From: Hyphomicrobiales bacterium
GTDB lineage: Bacteria > Pseudomonadota > Alphaproteobacteria > Rhizobiales > Xanthobacteraceae
Assembly: GCA_021732215.1 (NCBI GenBank)
Contig: JAKFVL010000006.1
Location: forward strand, 310,001 to 374,000
DNA: 64,000 bases
Reading direction: 5' to 3'
A program made the position numbers and the translations under genes. Positions 9,504-21,392 of this stretch are shown piece by piece; position 1 is the first letter of the stretch; every line of letters starts with the position of its first letter. The notes under the pieces were generated by a model that was given only the letters and a program-made list of their open reading frames with translations, did not search any database and had not been told where the DNA came from.

Positions 9504-11002
9504 CGCCGCTGGCTGGCCGAAGCCGCAACGTGTTTCGCCGTCCCGAGTGTGGTGCGGTTCTGCGCGCCCCAGCGATGCCGGTTGGTCAGGAACGACAGCC
9601 AGCCCCAGACGGCGCCCGCCTGCCGCAGCAACTGAAAGCTGAACGGCTCCAGCAGTGTTGCGATGATGACGTGTCCGAAACGCGACGAGGAGGTATCGCC
9701 GGTGATGCGGCGATAGACGTAAACCATCCAGGTGTTGAGGACGAGGTCGGCCATAATTTTGGCTGCAACGATGCTGAGTGCGGCCAGCGCGATCTCTGTT
9801 CTTCCCGCGATCAGAAATCCAGTCAGCAACAGAAACGCGGCGAAGCCGTAGGCCGGCTGCAGCGTATCGAAGGCCTTGATCGGCATCATCATCGTCCCGA
9901 GGGCGCCGAAACGGCGCTGTCCCGCGAGATCGCGATTCCATAGCTGGGTTTGCAGATACCCTGAAAACCAGCGTTGCCGCTGCACCATGAAGGCGCCAAA
10001 GGCGCCGGGCGCATGGGTGACGGCGCGTGCGGCCGGGATCATCTGCAAGCGCCAGCCGAGATCATGCTCGACCGAATGGCGGTGCATGCGATGCGTCAGC
10101 TCGTAATCTTCCACGATGCAGTCGGGATCGAACCCGCCCACACGCACCAGCGCTTCGCGGCGAAATGCCGAGAACGCCCCGGAGATCAGCACCAGGCACT
10201 CGGCGTGCATCCATGCAAACCGCGCTACCATGCTGCGAATGTATTCGTAAGTCTGGAACCATTGCAGCACACGCCCGAGCGGACCGCGGTCGCATACCGG
10301 CACCAGCAACCCTCCGGCTGCAACCAGCGCAGCGTCGGCCGCGAAAGCCTTCCTGATCGCAGCGATGGCATCCTTTGCGAGGGCCGTGTCGGCGTCGATT
10401 GTCACAAGGATGTCGGTGTCAATATCGACCATCGCGGCATTGAGCGCTTCGGCCTTTCCGGAGCGCTGCAGGCGCATCACGCGAAGAAACGGATGGATAG
10501 CGCTCGGATCGCCGATCTGCCCTTCCGGCGCCAGCGGTAAACGGAAACGCTCGCTGAGGATACTGGCGGTCTGATCGGTTGAGCCGTCGTCGACTACGAG
10601 GATGAGATCGGGCCGGTCGGTCTGGGCGCAGAGCGCGGCGATCGTCTCGGGAAGCACGGTGGCTTCATTATAGGCGGCGATGACGACGCCGAGCGAGGGG
10701 CGGTCATGCTGTTCGCCTGCGGCGTTATCGCCCATCGCTGCGGACCGCGCGGGCAAAGACGGGGATCGTGCGGCGGCATGCCACGTCAGCCCCGTGATCA
10801 GCAGCAACAAAGCCGTGTCGTAGGCGATGTAAAAAATCCCTGCCGACCAGGCGAGGATGCTGTCGGCGAACAGTGCGCGGCCCAGCAGCACGAACCAGAG
10901 CGCAAAAACCACCGCGTAGATCGCCATGCTCACGACCGGCATGGCGCGGGGCGACAGCCTCGGCGATGCCGTCGCAAACGCGGTGTAAAGCAGAGGCGGC
11001 AT
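9500..11002 (-). CDS. Membrane glycosyltransferase, family 2 (processive type)
   Basis: A 500-residue inner-membrane GT2 enzyme. Two N-terminal helices precede a GT-A catalytic domain opening with SLGVVIAAYNEATVLPETI. The acidic motifs are VVDDGST, TIDADTA and CIVEDYE, followed by QRQRWFSGY, the QxxRW motif of cellulose/hyaluronan synthase-like enzymes. About three helices follow. It would transfer sugars from a nucleotide donor to a polysaccharide or lipid acceptor. No polysaccharide genes flank it. GGAAAGAG precedes the ATG at 11002; the frame is open a little further upstream. Confidence 0.85.
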   Translation of the reverse strand: MPPLLYTAFATASPRLSPRAMPVVSMAIYAVVFALWFVLLGRALFADSILAWSAGIFYIAYDTALLLLITGLTWHAAARSPSLPARSAAMGDNAAGEQHDRPSLGVVIAAYNEATVLPETIAALCAQTDRPDLILVVDDGSTDQTASILSERFRLPLAPEGQIGDPSAIHPFLRVMRLQRSGKAEALNAAMVDIDTDILVTIDADTALAKDAIAAIRKAFAADAALVAAGGLLVPVCDRGPLGRVLQWFQTYEYIRSMVARFAWMHAECLVLISGAFSAFRREALVRVGGFDPDCIVEDYELTHRMHRHSVEHDLGWRLQMIPAARAVTHAPGAFGAFMVQRQRWFSGYLQTQLWNRDLAGQRRFGALGTMMMPIKAFDTLQPAYGFAAFLLLTGFLIAGRTEIALAALSIVAAKIMADLVLNTWMVYVYRRITGDTSSSRFGHVIIATLLEPFSFQLLRQAGAVWGWLSFLTNRHRWGAQNRTTLGTAKHVAASASQRR

Positions 11003-11176
11003 GCGAGGACTCTTTCCGGAGGTCAGTTTCCGGCACAACGTGAGTTACGAGTGTGTCTCTGGCACGTTTCGGCCGGCGATCTCACAACACAAAATTGTCA
11101 TCCCGGCCCGGGATCAGAACTGGAATAAATGATTTGGCTGTTGGCCCCGTCGCGCGGAGGCATCGGAAACCGGAAC

Positions 11177-11797
11177 ATGACTGTTGCTCAGGATGGCCCA
11201 CACGTTCGGCTTCGTTACACCCGGGTTGCGATGATCCTGCACTGGATCGTGGCGATCATGATTGCCCTCAACATTGTGCTGATCTGGATCGTGGAATTAA
11301 TTCCGGAATGGCTCGTTCGCCCCACGATCGACACGCACAAGTCGCTGGGCATCACCGTGATGGGCCTCGTGCTGCTGCATCTGTTGTGGCGCGTGGCGAA
11401 CCCGCCGCCGCATCTGCCGCTGGCTTACAAATCGTGGGAGCGCCGCGCGGCGAAGACGGCGCATATCACGATGTACGGCCTGATCCTGATGCTGCCGCTG
11501 TCGGGCTGGCTGCACGATTCATCGTGGAAGGCGGCGGCGCAGGTGCCGATGAAGCTGTTCTATCTGTTCGAGTGGCCGCGGATCGGTTTCGTCATGACGC
11601 TCGAGCCGGAGACCAGGGAAGCGTTTCATAAACTGACCGGCAGGATTCACGTCTGGCTGTCCTATGCATTCTACGGCCTGTTCGTGCTGCATGTGTCCGG
11701 CGCATTGAAGCACCAGTTCTGGGACCGCAAGCCTCAGCTTCAACGTATGGTGCCATGGGGCAAGATCGATACGCCGGATCGGCGCGACGTCGCATAG
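11177..11797 (+). CDS. Cytochrome b561
   Basis: An inner-membrane diheme b cytochrome of about 206 residues in the bacterial b561 family (prokaryotic Ni/Fe-hydrogenase b-type fold), which passes electrons between quinol and periplasmic acceptors. Four helices carry the likely heme histidines: ILHWIVAIM, DTHKSLGITVMGLVLLHLLWR and GRIHVWLSYAFYGLFVLHVSGALKHQFWDR. The last segment, including the terminal KHQFWDR, is diagnostic. Start ATG 11177 sits after GGAAACCGGAAC. It is probably a single-gene unit. Confidence 0.88.
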   Translation: MTVAQDGPHVRLRYTRVAMILHWIVAIMIALNIVLIWIVELIPEWLVRPTIDTHKSLGITVMGLVLLHLLWRVANPPPHLPLAYKSWERRAAKTAHITMYGLILMLPLSGWLHDSSWKAAAQVPMKLFYLFEWPRIGFVMTLEPETREAFHKLTGRIHVWLSYAFYGLFVLHVSGALKHQFWDRKPQLQRMVPWGKIDTPDRRDVA

Positions 11798-11896
11798 CGA
11801 TGCGCTGCGGCACGGTTGGTTGCCGTTCAGGCCCGTCGTTGATTTCAATCCGGAACTGCATTGAGATGCCCGAGCTGAAACTCGGGGGCATGCGCC

Positions 11897-12190
11897 ATGA
11901 TCATCGTGACAGGAAGCGTGGTTGCAAAACCGGACACGTTCGACGAGATTCTCAAGCTCAGCATCGAGCACGTCGAACGCTCCCGTCAAGAGCCGGGCTG
12001 CGTTTCACACGATGTTCATGCCGATTGCCAGAATCCGATGCGATTGTTTTTCTATGAGCGTTGGCAGGATGAAGCCGCCATCAAGGCTCACTTCGCGATG
12101 CCGGCCTCGCGCAGTTTCGTCAAGGCATTGAGAGAACTGAGCGCTGAAACCGGAAACGCGCAGGTGTTTCGCGCTGAACCGCTGATGTAA
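11897..12190 (+). CDS. Antibiotic biosynthesis monooxygenase (ABM) domain protein
   Basis: A 97-residue cytoplasmic protein with the dimeric alpha/beta-barrel ABM fold (YgiN/HmoA superfamily): MIIVTGSVVAKPDTFDEILKL, EPGCVSHDVHAD, LFFYERWQDEAAIKAHF. Members act on quinones or small aromatic substrates without cofactors, or degrade heme. The order strand-helix-strand with the YERW segment is typical. It lies about 100 bases after the b561 gene on the same strand, so a shared transcript is possible. The substrate is unknown. Confidence 0.8.
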   Translation: MIIVTGSVVAKPDTFDEILKLSIEHVERSRQEPGCVSHDVHADCQNPMRLFFYERWQDEAAIKAHFAMPASRSFVKALRELSAETGNAQVFRAEPLM

Positions 12191-12280
12191 TGGCGCCGAT
12201 ACAACGACGTAGCGTCAACAGCGGCGCGCGATTCCGCGCACCGCTCTTTCATGCCCGGCAGTCAGAAACCTGTGTAGCGA

Positions 12281-12493
12281 TCAGCCTTCGAACTTGAACG
12301 AGACCTTGATCTTGGCGCGATACGCCTCGACTTTTCCGTTCTTTCCGATCTGCATGTCGAGTTGGACGACTTCGGCGATCCGCAATTCGCGCAGCGTCTT
12401 GCCGGCACGATCGACCGCCGACTTTGCGGCCTTCTCCCAGGACTCCTTGCTGGTCCCGACGAGTTCGATGATCTTGTAGACGCTATCGACCAT
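12281..12493 (-). CDS. Dodecin (flavin-binding dodecamer)
   Basis: A 70-residue protein beginning MVDSVYKIIELVGTS, the standard dodecin start. It continues with KESWEKAAKSAVDRAGKTLREL and ends in the strand VEAYRAKIKVSFKFEG. Dodecins assemble into hollow 12-mers that store or buffer flavins. GGAGG lies about five bases before the ATG at 12493, which decides the start over an in-frame upstream GTG at 12505. It is transcribed alone. Confidence 0.93.
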   Translation of the reverse strand: MVDSVYKIIELVGTSKESWEKAAKSAVDRAGKTLRELRIAEVVQLDMQIGKNGKVEAYRAKIKVSFKFEG

Positions 12494-12725
12494 TGCTTCC
12501 TCCACTGATTGCTTTTGCAGTTTCGTAGCCGGATAGAATGAACGTTATCGACGTTGTTGAAATTGTTTTTGATTTTGGGCGTATCGGGTGGGGCGATCGC
12601 GTCTTTGCCCCTTCGTTTGTTTTCCGCCGGGATCAATCATGTCCCTGCCCGATGAGATAGACAAGGCCACCGGCAGCGAAGTGCGCCCGGCTGTCACGCA
12701 CGCATTTGCGATGGTGCAATGCGGC

Positions 12726-13634
12726 CTAGGATGATCTGACGTGCGGGCGTTGGCCAACCGCTGCGATCAGTTTGCCGAGCTCGACAAAGTGAGGCTTGCG
12801 CGGCGAACTGCGGCGCCATGCGAGGCCGATGGTGCGGGACGGCTCCGGGTCGGCGAAGCGAATGACGTTGATCGCGCCATGCCTGCTTTCAACGTCGAGG
12901 CAGAGTTCGGGCAGCAGCGTGATACCGAGTCCGTTGGCGACCATCTGCACGATGGTCGAGAGGCTCGACGACCCCGACGTATCGAGATTGCCGACGCGCT
13001 GGAGGTCGCAAACCGCAAGCGCCTGGTCGCGCATGCAGTGGCCCTCTTCGAGCAGCAGCAGGCGATCGCGCTCCAGCATCTCGGGCGTCGCGCGCAGGCT
13101 CGCGGTGGTGGGGTGGTTCTTCGAGGTCGCTAGCAGAAAGCGATCGTCGAACAGGGCAGCGGTCTCGATGTGCGGGTCTTCCACCGGCAGCCCAAGCAGC
13201 AACAGATCGAGCTGCCCGTCGAGCAGTTCGCGGACGAGGTGCTGGGTCTGGGTCTCGCGCAAATGCAGGTCGAGATCGGGATACTGTTCGCGCAGCAACG
13301 GCAGCAGTGGCGGCAGAATGTAGGGCGCGATCGAAGGGATGACGCCGAGATGCAGCACGCCGGCTGGCACATCGCCCTGATGCCGCGCGAAGTCCACGAT
13401 ATCCCGAACATCGGTCAGCACCTTGGCGGCGCGCTCCGCGATCTCGCGGCCACTCGCGGTCAGCATCACGCCGCGGCGGCCACGCTCCAGCAACTGCGTG
13501 CCGAGCTGCTGCTCAAGGTCCTGAATCTGCATCGAGAGGGCAGGCTGGGTCACCGCGCATTGCTCGGCCGCCCTGCCAAAGTGTTTCTCGCGGGCGACCG
13601 CATCGAAATAGCGCAATTGTTTCAATGAGATCAT
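12726..13634 (-). CDS. oxyR: Hydrogen peroxide-inducible activator OxyR (LysR family)
   Basis: A 302-residue LysR-type regulator with an N-terminal winged helix-turn-helix (MISLKQLRYFDAVAREKHFGRAAEQ) and a C-terminal redox sensor domain. The peroxide-sensing cysteine pair is present at Cys200 and Cys209 in GHCMRDQALAVC, matching Cys199 and Cys208 of E. coli OxyR. The gene is divergent from katG, the classical OxyR target, with only 118 bases between starts. It should activate katG on peroxide stress and control itself through the palindromes next to its start codon. Confidence 0.93.
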   Translation of the reverse strand: MISLKQLRYFDAVAREKHFGRAAEQCAVTQPALSMQIQDLEQQLGTQLLERGRRGVMLTASGREIAERAAKVLTDVRDIVDFARHQGDVPAGVLHLGVIPSIAPYILPPLLPLLREQYPDLDLHLRETQTQHLVRELLDGQLDLLLLGLPVEDPHIETAALFDDRFLLATSKNHPTTASLRATPEMLERDRLLLLEEGHCMRDQALAVCDLQRVGNLDTSGSSSLSTIVQMVANGLGITLLPELCLDVESRHGAINVIRFADPEPSRTIGLAWRRSSPRKPHFVELGKLIAAVGQRPHVRSS

Positions 13635-13668
13635 TCTGTCATCAGATTTTCTGATCTATATGACAGAA
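13634..13668. promoter_or_regulatory. Nested palindrome in the oxyR-katG intergenic region, candidate OxyR operator
   Basis: TTCTGTCAT (13634-13642) is repeated inverted as ATGACAGAA (13660-13668). Inside it lies a second dyad, ATCAGA-TTT-TCTGAT (13641-13655). The outer arm touches the oxyR start codon, so binding here would block oxyR while remaining upstream of the katG promoter. The assignment to OxyR is inferred from position. Confidence 0.5.
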
Positions 13669-13676
13669 GATTAAGA

Positions 13677-15969
<2,293 letters not shown>

Positions 15970-15978
15970 AGAGAGTAG

Positions 15979-16010
15979 AAAGGCGCGGAGCCTGACGGCT
16001 CCGCGCCTTT
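15979..16010. terminator. Bidirectional terminator between katG and the DUF808 gene
   Basis: A perfect 14-bp stem (AAAGGCGCGGAGCC / GGCTCCGCGCCTTT) with a TGAC loop lies 10 bases after the katG stop and 12 bases from the 3' end of the convergent gene. The A and T ends give a short U tract on either strand. Confidence 0.85.
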
Positions 16011-16022
16011 CGCGCATAGACA

Positions 16023-17024
16023 TCAAGTCGCCGTCGCCTTTCCCGCGAAGGGGCTGCTGACGATCTTCCACGTCGGTGCAATCACATAGCCAGTTAGCGG
16101 AATTAGCAGCGCGCCGAGAAAAAGGCCGACAATGCCCGCGCCTGCTGCGCTCACGGTCCATTCCGCCATGCCAGATAACGCGGGCGTCGCGTTGCGCGCC
16201 GCGACCGCCGCATCGTGGATGGTATGACCGAGCGTCGTGAAGCCGTATTCTTCCAGCCCATGGACGATGATGCCGCCGCCGACCCAGATCATCGCTGCGG
16301 TTCCGACGATGCTCAACGCCAGCAGAAACACCGGCATGCCGCGCACCAGACCCGCGCCAAACGCGCGCGCGACGCTGCCGAGCGCTGACCTCGATTGAGT
16401 CTTGGCCAGCGCGAGTCCCGCGTCGTCCGCCTTCACGATCAGGGCGACCACGCCATACACCGCGACCGTGATCCCGATCGCGACCACAGCGAGAACGATT
16501 CCGCGGATCCACACCCCGCCTTCGGTAATGCTGGTCAGCGTAATGACCATGATCTCGGCGGAGAGAATAAAGTCAGTCTTGATCGCGCTCGCGACTTTCC
16601 GATCTTCCAGCGTCTGCGCATTTGGCGCGACCGGTTTCAACTCGGCCTCGTGCGCGCGGGCCTTGTGCGGAAACAGCGCCTCGAAGACCTTCTCTGTGCC
16701 CTCGTAGCAGAGATAGGCGCCGCCCAGCATCAACAGGGGGGTCAGCAAGAACGGCGCGATGGCCGACAGCACGAGTAGCGCCGGCAGGAGGATGACCAGT
16801 TTATTGAACAGCGATCCGCGCGCGATCTTCAGGATGATCGGAATTTCGCGAAGCGCCGGCAGCCCGGTCATATAGCGCGGTGTGACCGCGGCATCGTCGA
16901 TGACAACGCCTGCAGCCTTGACGCCGGCGCGTGCAGCTTGGCTTGCGACATCATCGAGCGAAGCCGCCGCAACCTTCGAGAACGCAGCGATATCATCGAG
17001 CAGTGCGATCAAACCAATGGCCAA
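16023..17024 (-). CDS. DUF808 / YedI-family membrane protein
   Basis: A polytopic inner-membrane protein of about 333 residues. The N terminus AIGLIALLDDIAAFSK matches the LLTLLDDIA signature of the DUF808 (YedI) family. The central segment GSLFNKLVILLPALLVLSAIAPFLLTPLLMLGGAYLCYEG is also diagnostic. Function is unknown. The TTG at 17024 is chosen because GGGGAG lies six bases before it and it gives the family's usual first residues. Another in-frame TTG at 17045 lacks such a site. Confidence 0.8.
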   Translation of the reverse strand: MAIGLIALLDDIAAFSKVAAASLDDVASQAARAGVKAAGVVIDDAAVTPRYMTGLPALREIPIILKIARGSLFNKLVILLPALLVLSAIAPFLLTPLLMLGGAYLCYEGTEKVFEALFPHKARAHEAELKPVAPNAQTLEDRKVASAIKTDFILSAEIMVITLTSITEGGVWIRGIVLAVVAIGITVAVYGVVALIVKADDAGLALAKTQSRSALGSVARAFGAGLVRGMPVFLLALSIVGTAAMIWVGGGIIVHGLEEYGFTTLGHTIHDAAVAARNATPALSGMAEWTVSAAGAGIVGLFLGALLIPLTGYVIAPTWKIVSSPFAGKATAT

Positions 17025-17173
17025 AGCGATCTCCCCAAAGCCCAAACGTCATAGACACGCGGGATGCAGACGCGGGCCCGAGCGATGCGGCAACGACGCC
17101 TGCATCAAACGTGTGAAATCGAGAATGGTTCGGGATCGGCGACCTTATACTTGCGGCCAGCGCCGCAGGGCTG

Positions 17174-17845
17174 TCACGCATCACGCTCAGGCGCGCCGAT
17201 CTGCTTGAATGGATCGGCCTTGGCGAAGGCGTCATGCGCATCGCAGTTCGCGATGATCCGGTCGATGGTCGGTGTATCGGGCACCGTCATCTTGAAGACG
17301 CGCATCACCGCAATGATGCTGGCGAGGCAGATGTCGGCAATCGTCGGCTGATCGCCGTGGCAGAACTTTCCCGTCGCGGGCTCGCTCGCGAGACGCTGCT
17401 CCACCGCCGCAAGCCCGGTGGTGAACCAGTGCAGTTGCCAGGCGCGAAATGCGGCGTCATCGAATCCGCCGGTCGTGGTGAGATACTTCTTGATGCGCGG
17501 CGTCACCAGCGGGTGTGTGTCGGCGGTGAGCATTGCTGCAATACCGCGCACCCGCGCGCGGGCATGCGGATCGGCGGGCAGCAACGCCGGCGATGGATGA
17601 ATCTCGTCGAGAAATTCCAGGATCGCCGCCGATTGGGTTAGCGGCGGATGACCGGCTTCGACCAGCGTTGGAATGCCACCAAGAGGGTTGATCTTGAGAT
17701 ACGCTTCGCTGCGCTGTTCGCCGGCGTCGATATTGACGATACGTTCGTGCGCCTTCAAGCCCTTGAGATTTAACGCGACGCGCACGCGATAGGTGGCGGA
17801 CGTTCGCCAGAACGCGAACAGTTCGAATTGCGGTTGGTCAATCAT
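17174..17845 (-). CDS. maiA: Maleylacetoacetate isomerase (zeta-class glutathione transferase)
   Basis: A 223-residue GST-fold enzyme that isomerises maleylacetoacetate to fumarylacetoacetate using glutathione in tyrosine or gentisate breakdown. The N-terminal thioredoxin-like domain opens ELFAFWRTSATYRVRVALNLKGL, which keeps the RVR-AL pattern of the zeta signature although the usual SSCSxR is RTSATYR here. LGGIPTLVEAG and LTQSAAILEFLDE are the glutathione-binding strands. The C-terminal half is helical with GDQPTIADICLASII. No other aromatic-catabolic genes are adjacent, so another GST role is possible. Confidence 0.78.
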   Translation of the reverse strand: MIDQPQFELFAFWRTSATYRVRVALNLKGLKAHERIVNIDAGEQRSEAYLKINPLGGIPTLVEAGHPPLTQSAAILEFLDEIHPSPALLPADPHARARVRGIAAMLTADTHPLVTPRIKKYLTTTGGFDDAAFRAWQLHWFTTGLAAVEQRLASEPATGKFCHGDQPTIADICLASIIAVMRVFKMTVPDTPTIDRIIANCDAHDAFAKADPFKQIGAPERDA

Positions 17846-18056
17846 CCTGTCCTACAAAAAATCTCGGGAACCGTTGATTTTCGAATTCATTGGTCCACCA
17901 TGTTTTCACTGAGGTATCGCGATTGCATTCGATTGTATCGATCTTGCTGGCGTCATTCGGCCGACAAGCCGGAGCTGCCAGCAATATCGGAGGAATGCAA
18001 CGATCAGCGCAACAAGAAAAGGTGAACATTACACATCGGATACGGAGGAAATCACA

Positions 18057-19253
18057 ATGAGTGACAATCTGAAAAGTTCAACTGATGCGATCCTCAATCG
18101 CGTCGTGTCGGGTAATCCCGGAGTTCCGGGCGTCGTTGCGATGGTGACCGACCGCACCACCAATATCTATGAAGGCGCCGCGGGCAAGCGCGTGCTCGGC
18201 CAGGATGCCGACATGACGACCGATAGCGTGTTCGCTATCTTCTCCACCACCAAGGCCATCACCGGCACCGCTGCGTTGCAGCTCGTCGAGGAGGGCAAGC
18301 TCGACCTCGATGCGCCGGCAAAGAAATATGCCCCCGACATCGGCAAGCTGCAGGTGCTGGACGGCTTCGATGCTGCCGGCAAACCGAAGCTGCGCGCGCC
18401 CAAGCGCGACATCACCACGCGCATGCTGCTGCTTCATACCGCCGGTTTCGGCTATGATTTCTTCAACGAGAATTACAACCGGCTGGCGCAACAGCACGGT
18501 CAGCCCAGCGTCATCACCTCGTCCAAGGCGGCGCTGAACACGCCGCTGCTGTTCGATCCGGGCGATGAATGGGAATACGGCTCCAATATCGACTGGGCAG
18601 GGCAGGTGGTGGAAGGCGTCGCTGGCAAGCGGCTCGGCGACGTGATGCAAGAGCGAATCTTCAAACCGCTCGGCATGACGAGCACGGCGTTCACCATGAC
18701 GCCTTCGATGCGATCGCGGCTCACCCGCATCCATCAGCGCGAGGCCGATGGCTCGCTGACGCCGCTGAACGACCTCGAACTTCCACAGGATCCTGAAGTT
18801 CACATGGGCGGACACGGCTTGTATTCGACCGTCGGCGACTACATGCGCTTCATCCGGATGTGGCTGAACGACGGCGCCGGTGAGAACGGGCGGGTGCTCA
18901 AGAAGGAAACCGTTCTTGCCGCCGAAAAGAACGGTCTGGGCGACAAGAAGATCAAGATGCTTCCGGGCGTGATTCCAAGTCTGTCGAACGACGCGGAGTT
19001 CTTCCCGGGCATGCCGAAGTCATGGGCGTTGACGTTCATGATCAACGATGTCGCCGCGCCGACCGGCCGTCCTGCCGGAGCGCTCGCCTGGGCCGGACTG
19101 GCGAATCTTTACTACTGGATCGATCGCCAGAATGGCATTGGCGGCTTCTGGGCCACGCAAATCCTGCCGTTCGCTGACGCCACGTCGGTAGTTGGTTACA
19201 TCGACTTCGAAACGGCAGCCTACAAGAGCTTGTCGCTGCGGGCGGCCGCGTAA
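18057..19253 (+). CDS. Class C beta-lactamase-like serine hydrolase (EstB type)
   Basis: A 398-residue serine hydrolase of the beta-lactamase/DD-peptidase fold. The catalytic SxxK is STTK at 63-66 ([12 protein letters not shown]), the Tyr-containing motif is YGSN at 174-177, and [18 protein letters not shown] is the usual surround. No signal peptide is visible, so it is probably a cytoplasmic esterase or lactone-type hydrolase rather than a resistance enzyme. GGAGGAAATCACA leads to the ATG. It stands alone and ends at a strong hairpin. The natural substrate is unknown. Confidence 0.85.
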   Translation: MSDNLKSSTDAILNRVVSGNPGVPGVVAMVTDRTTNIYEGAAGKRVLGQDADMTTDSVFAIFSTTKAITGTAALQLVEEGKLDLDAPAKKYAPDIGKLQVLDGFDAAGKPKLRAPKRDITTRMLLLHTAGFGYDFFNENYNRLAQQHGQPSVITSSKAALNTPLLFDPGDEWEYGSNIDWAGQVVEGVAGKRLGDVMQERIFKPLGMTSTAFTMTPSMRSRLTRIHQREADGSLTPLNDLELPQDPEVHMGGHGLYSTVGDYMRFIRMWLNDGAGENGRVLKKETVLAAEKNGLGDKKIKMLPGVIPSLSNDAEFFPGMPKSWALTFMINDVAAPTGRPAGALAWAGLANLYYWIDRQNGIGGFWATQILPFADATSVVGYIDFETAAYKSLSLRAAA

Positions 19254-19266
19254 TCTTCAAAGCAAG

Positions 19267-19292
19267 ATCCCCCGCGTCGGCGCGCGGGGGAT
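19267..19292. terminator. Bidirectional terminator between the serine hydrolase and the LysR gene
   Basis: A 10-bp stem (ATCCCCCGCG / CGCGGGGGAT) with a six-base loop lies between two convergent genes and is followed by TTCATTTC on the plus strand. Confidence 0.8.
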
Positions 19293-19293
19293 T

Positions 19294-20238
19294 TCATTTC
19301 ACCTTGGCACCTTTAGCGCGTCCCAGTCTGGTGCGTTCGGCGAACGCGGCCTTGAGACGCGGCAGTGCGAAGTCCACGAACGCGCGAATCTTGGCGACCT
19401 GCAGCCGGCCTTCCGGGACAATGAGATGAACCGGCAGCGGCGGCGGCTCGTAATGTTCAAGCAGCAATTCCAGCCGGCCGGCGCGGACGTGCTCGTGAAT
19501 CTGATATGACAGCGCGCGCGAGATGCCGTAGCCATCGATCGCTGAGCCGATCGCACCCTCTGTCGTATTCACGATCAGCCTTGGCTGAATCTTGACCTTG
19601 TGAGAGCGCTTGGCGCCTGGAGACACCGGGAAGCTCCAGGTGTCGCTTTGCACCGTATCGCTGAGCGCGATGACGCGCTGTTTCGGCAGATCGGCGGGTA
19701 CCGATATTTTGCCGTGCGATTTGAGATACTGCGGAGATGCGCAGAGCACCCGGCGCACCTCGCCGACGCGCACGGCGATCAGGCTGGAGTCAGGCAGGTG
19801 CGCGATGCGGAGCGCGAGGTCGATGCCTTCGTCGATCAGGTTGACCGGCCGATCGAACAGCAGCAGCCGCGCATGGACGGCCGGCTGCGCCTCCAGAAAA
19901 TCATCGAGCACGGGGCGCAGAATCTGCGCGCCGGCCGCGAGGGGCGCGGTGAGCGTCAGCAATCCGCGCGGCGCGCTGCGCTCACTGGCCGCTCGCAGTC
20001 CGGCTTCGTCGAGTTCAGCCAGAACCCGCCGGCAGGTTTCGGCATATCGTTCGCCCGCATCGGTCAATTTGATGCTGCGGGTGGTTCGATGCAGCAGCCG
20101 GGTGCCGATGTGGGTTTCGAGGGCAGCGATCGCGCGTGTCACTGCCGCCGGCGAATGGCGCAGCCGGCGACCGGCCGCGGCGAGGCTGCCCTCGTCGAGC
20201 GCGGTGACGAACACTTTCATGGCGTCGAGGCGGTCCAT
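19294..20238 (-). CDS. LysR-family transcriptional regulator
   Basis: A 314-residue regulator with an N-terminal helix-turn-helix (MDRLDAMKVFVTALDEGSLAAAGRRLRHSPAAVTRAIAALE) and a C-terminal effector domain (RGLLTLTAPLAAGAQILRPVLDDFL). It is of the subgroup that often controls a divergent neighbour. Here the neighbour is the exported alpha/beta hydrolase, whose start lies 116 bases away. The effector cannot be predicted. Confidence 0.88.
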   Translation of the reverse strand: MDRLDAMKVFVTALDEGSLAAAGRRLRHSPAAVTRAIAALETHIGTRLLHRTTRSIKLTDAGERYAETCRRVLAELDEAGLRAASERSAPRGLLTLTAPLAAGAQILRPVLDDFLEAQPAVHARLLLFDRPVNLIDEGIDLALRIAHLPDSSLIAVRVGEVRRVLCASPQYLKSHGKISVPADLPKQRVIALSDTVQSDTWSFPVSPGAKRSHKVKIQPRLIVNTTEGAIGSAIDGYGISRALSYQIHEHVRAGRLELLLEHYEPPPLPVHLIVPEGRLQVAKIRAFVDFALPRLKAAFAERTRLGRAKGAKVK

Positions 20239-20354
20239 CAGTATTCCATTTTATGAAATGATGGATTGTACGCAACAGCTATTCGACCGAAATTCGGAAG
20301 TCATTAGCTTGATCGGCAACCGGCGGACTCCCGCCTCGATGCTGAAGGAGCGCG

Positions 20355-21374
20355 ATGATGACGACGATCCCGACGAATTTCCAAAATGGCCGCCGTGCAC
20401 TGCTAGGCATTGGCGCCACGGCCCTCGGTCTGGTCGCGTTGGCTCCGGCTTTTGCGCAAGACGCGATGAAGCCGAAAGCGAAAGCAGCTTCAGCGAAGCC
20501 GGATACGGCCGTCACCCGCCACCGCACGGCCAGAGTCGATGGCATCAATATGTTCTATCGCGAGGCGGGGCCTGCGAACGCGCCGGTCGTTGTCCTGCTG
20601 CACGGATTTCCGACGTCGTCGCGGATGTTTCGTAACCTGATTCCGCAACTGGCGGATCGCTATCGCGTGATCGCGCCGGATTATCCGGGCTTCGGCCAAA
20701 GTGCGGTGCCGGATCGCACGAGTTTCCCTTACGGTTTCGCGAAGTTCGCCGAACTCGTCGACGGGCTGCTGACGCAACTCGGCGCGAAGCAGTATGCGCT
20801 TTATGTGATGGATTATGGCGCGCCGGTGGGCTTCCGGCTGGCGCTGCGTCACCCCGAACGGGTCACGGCGCTCGTGGTGCAGAACGGCAATGCCTATGAC
20901 GAGGGTTTGAAAGAGTTCTGGAGGCCGATCAAGGCTTACTGGGCGAACAACAGCATCGAGAATCGCAACGCACTGCGCGCGGGCATGACGCCGGAAGCGA
21001 CCAAGTTCCAGTACATCGATGGTGTGCGCGATCCGTCGCGGATCGATCCCGACAGTTGGGTCCACGATCAGGCGCTTCTGGATCGTCCGGGTATCGCCGA
21101 TATTCAGCTCGACATCTTCAAGGACTACGGCACCAACGTCGCGCTTTATCCGAAATTCCAGGAATTTTTCCGCACCCGCAAGCCTCCGACATTGATCGTG
21201 TGGGGCGTCAACGATGTCATCTTCCCCGCTGACGGCGCGCGTGCCTACCTGCGTGATTTGCCCGATGCGGAGATGCATCTGCTCGATACCGGGCATTTCG
21301 CGCTGGAAGACAAGGGCGACGAGATCGCCGCGCTGATGCGCGATTTCCTCGGGCGGAAACTCAGGAGCAGTTGA
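20355..21374 (+). CDS. Exported alpha/beta hydrolase with Asp nucleophile (epoxide hydrolase / haloalkane dehalogenase-like)
   Basis: A 339-residue alpha/beta hydrolase. The N terminus has a twin-arginine-like export signal ([20 protein letters not shown], then AFAQ). The oxyanion motif is HGFP (83-86). The nucleophile elbow reads VMDYGAP with Asp153 in place of Ser, as in epoxide hydrolases and haloalkane dehalogenases. The acid is probably Asp287 (GVNDVIFP) and the catalytic base His314 (DTGHFALED). AAGGAG lies just upstream; ATG 20355 and 20358 are both possible starts. It is divergent from a LysR gene. The substrate is unknown. Confidence 0.83.
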   Translation: MMTTIPTNFQNGRRALLGIGATALGLVALAPAFAQDAMKPKAKAASAKPDTAVTRHRTARVDGINMFYREAGPANAPVVVLLHGFPTSSRMFRNLIPQLADRYRVIAPDYPGFGQSAVPDRTSFPYGFAKFAELVDGLLTQLGAKQYALYVMDYGAPVGFRLALRHPERVTALVVQNGNAYDEGLKEFWRPIKAYWANNSIENRNALRAGMTPEATKFQYIDGVRDPSRIDPDSWVHDQALLDRPGIADIQLDIFKDYGTNVALYPKFQEFFRTRKPPTLIVWGVNDVIFPADGARAYLRDLPDAEMHLLDTGHFALEDKGDEIAALMRDFLGRKLRSS

Positions 21375-21392
21375 GGCAGGAACGTTTGAAAG

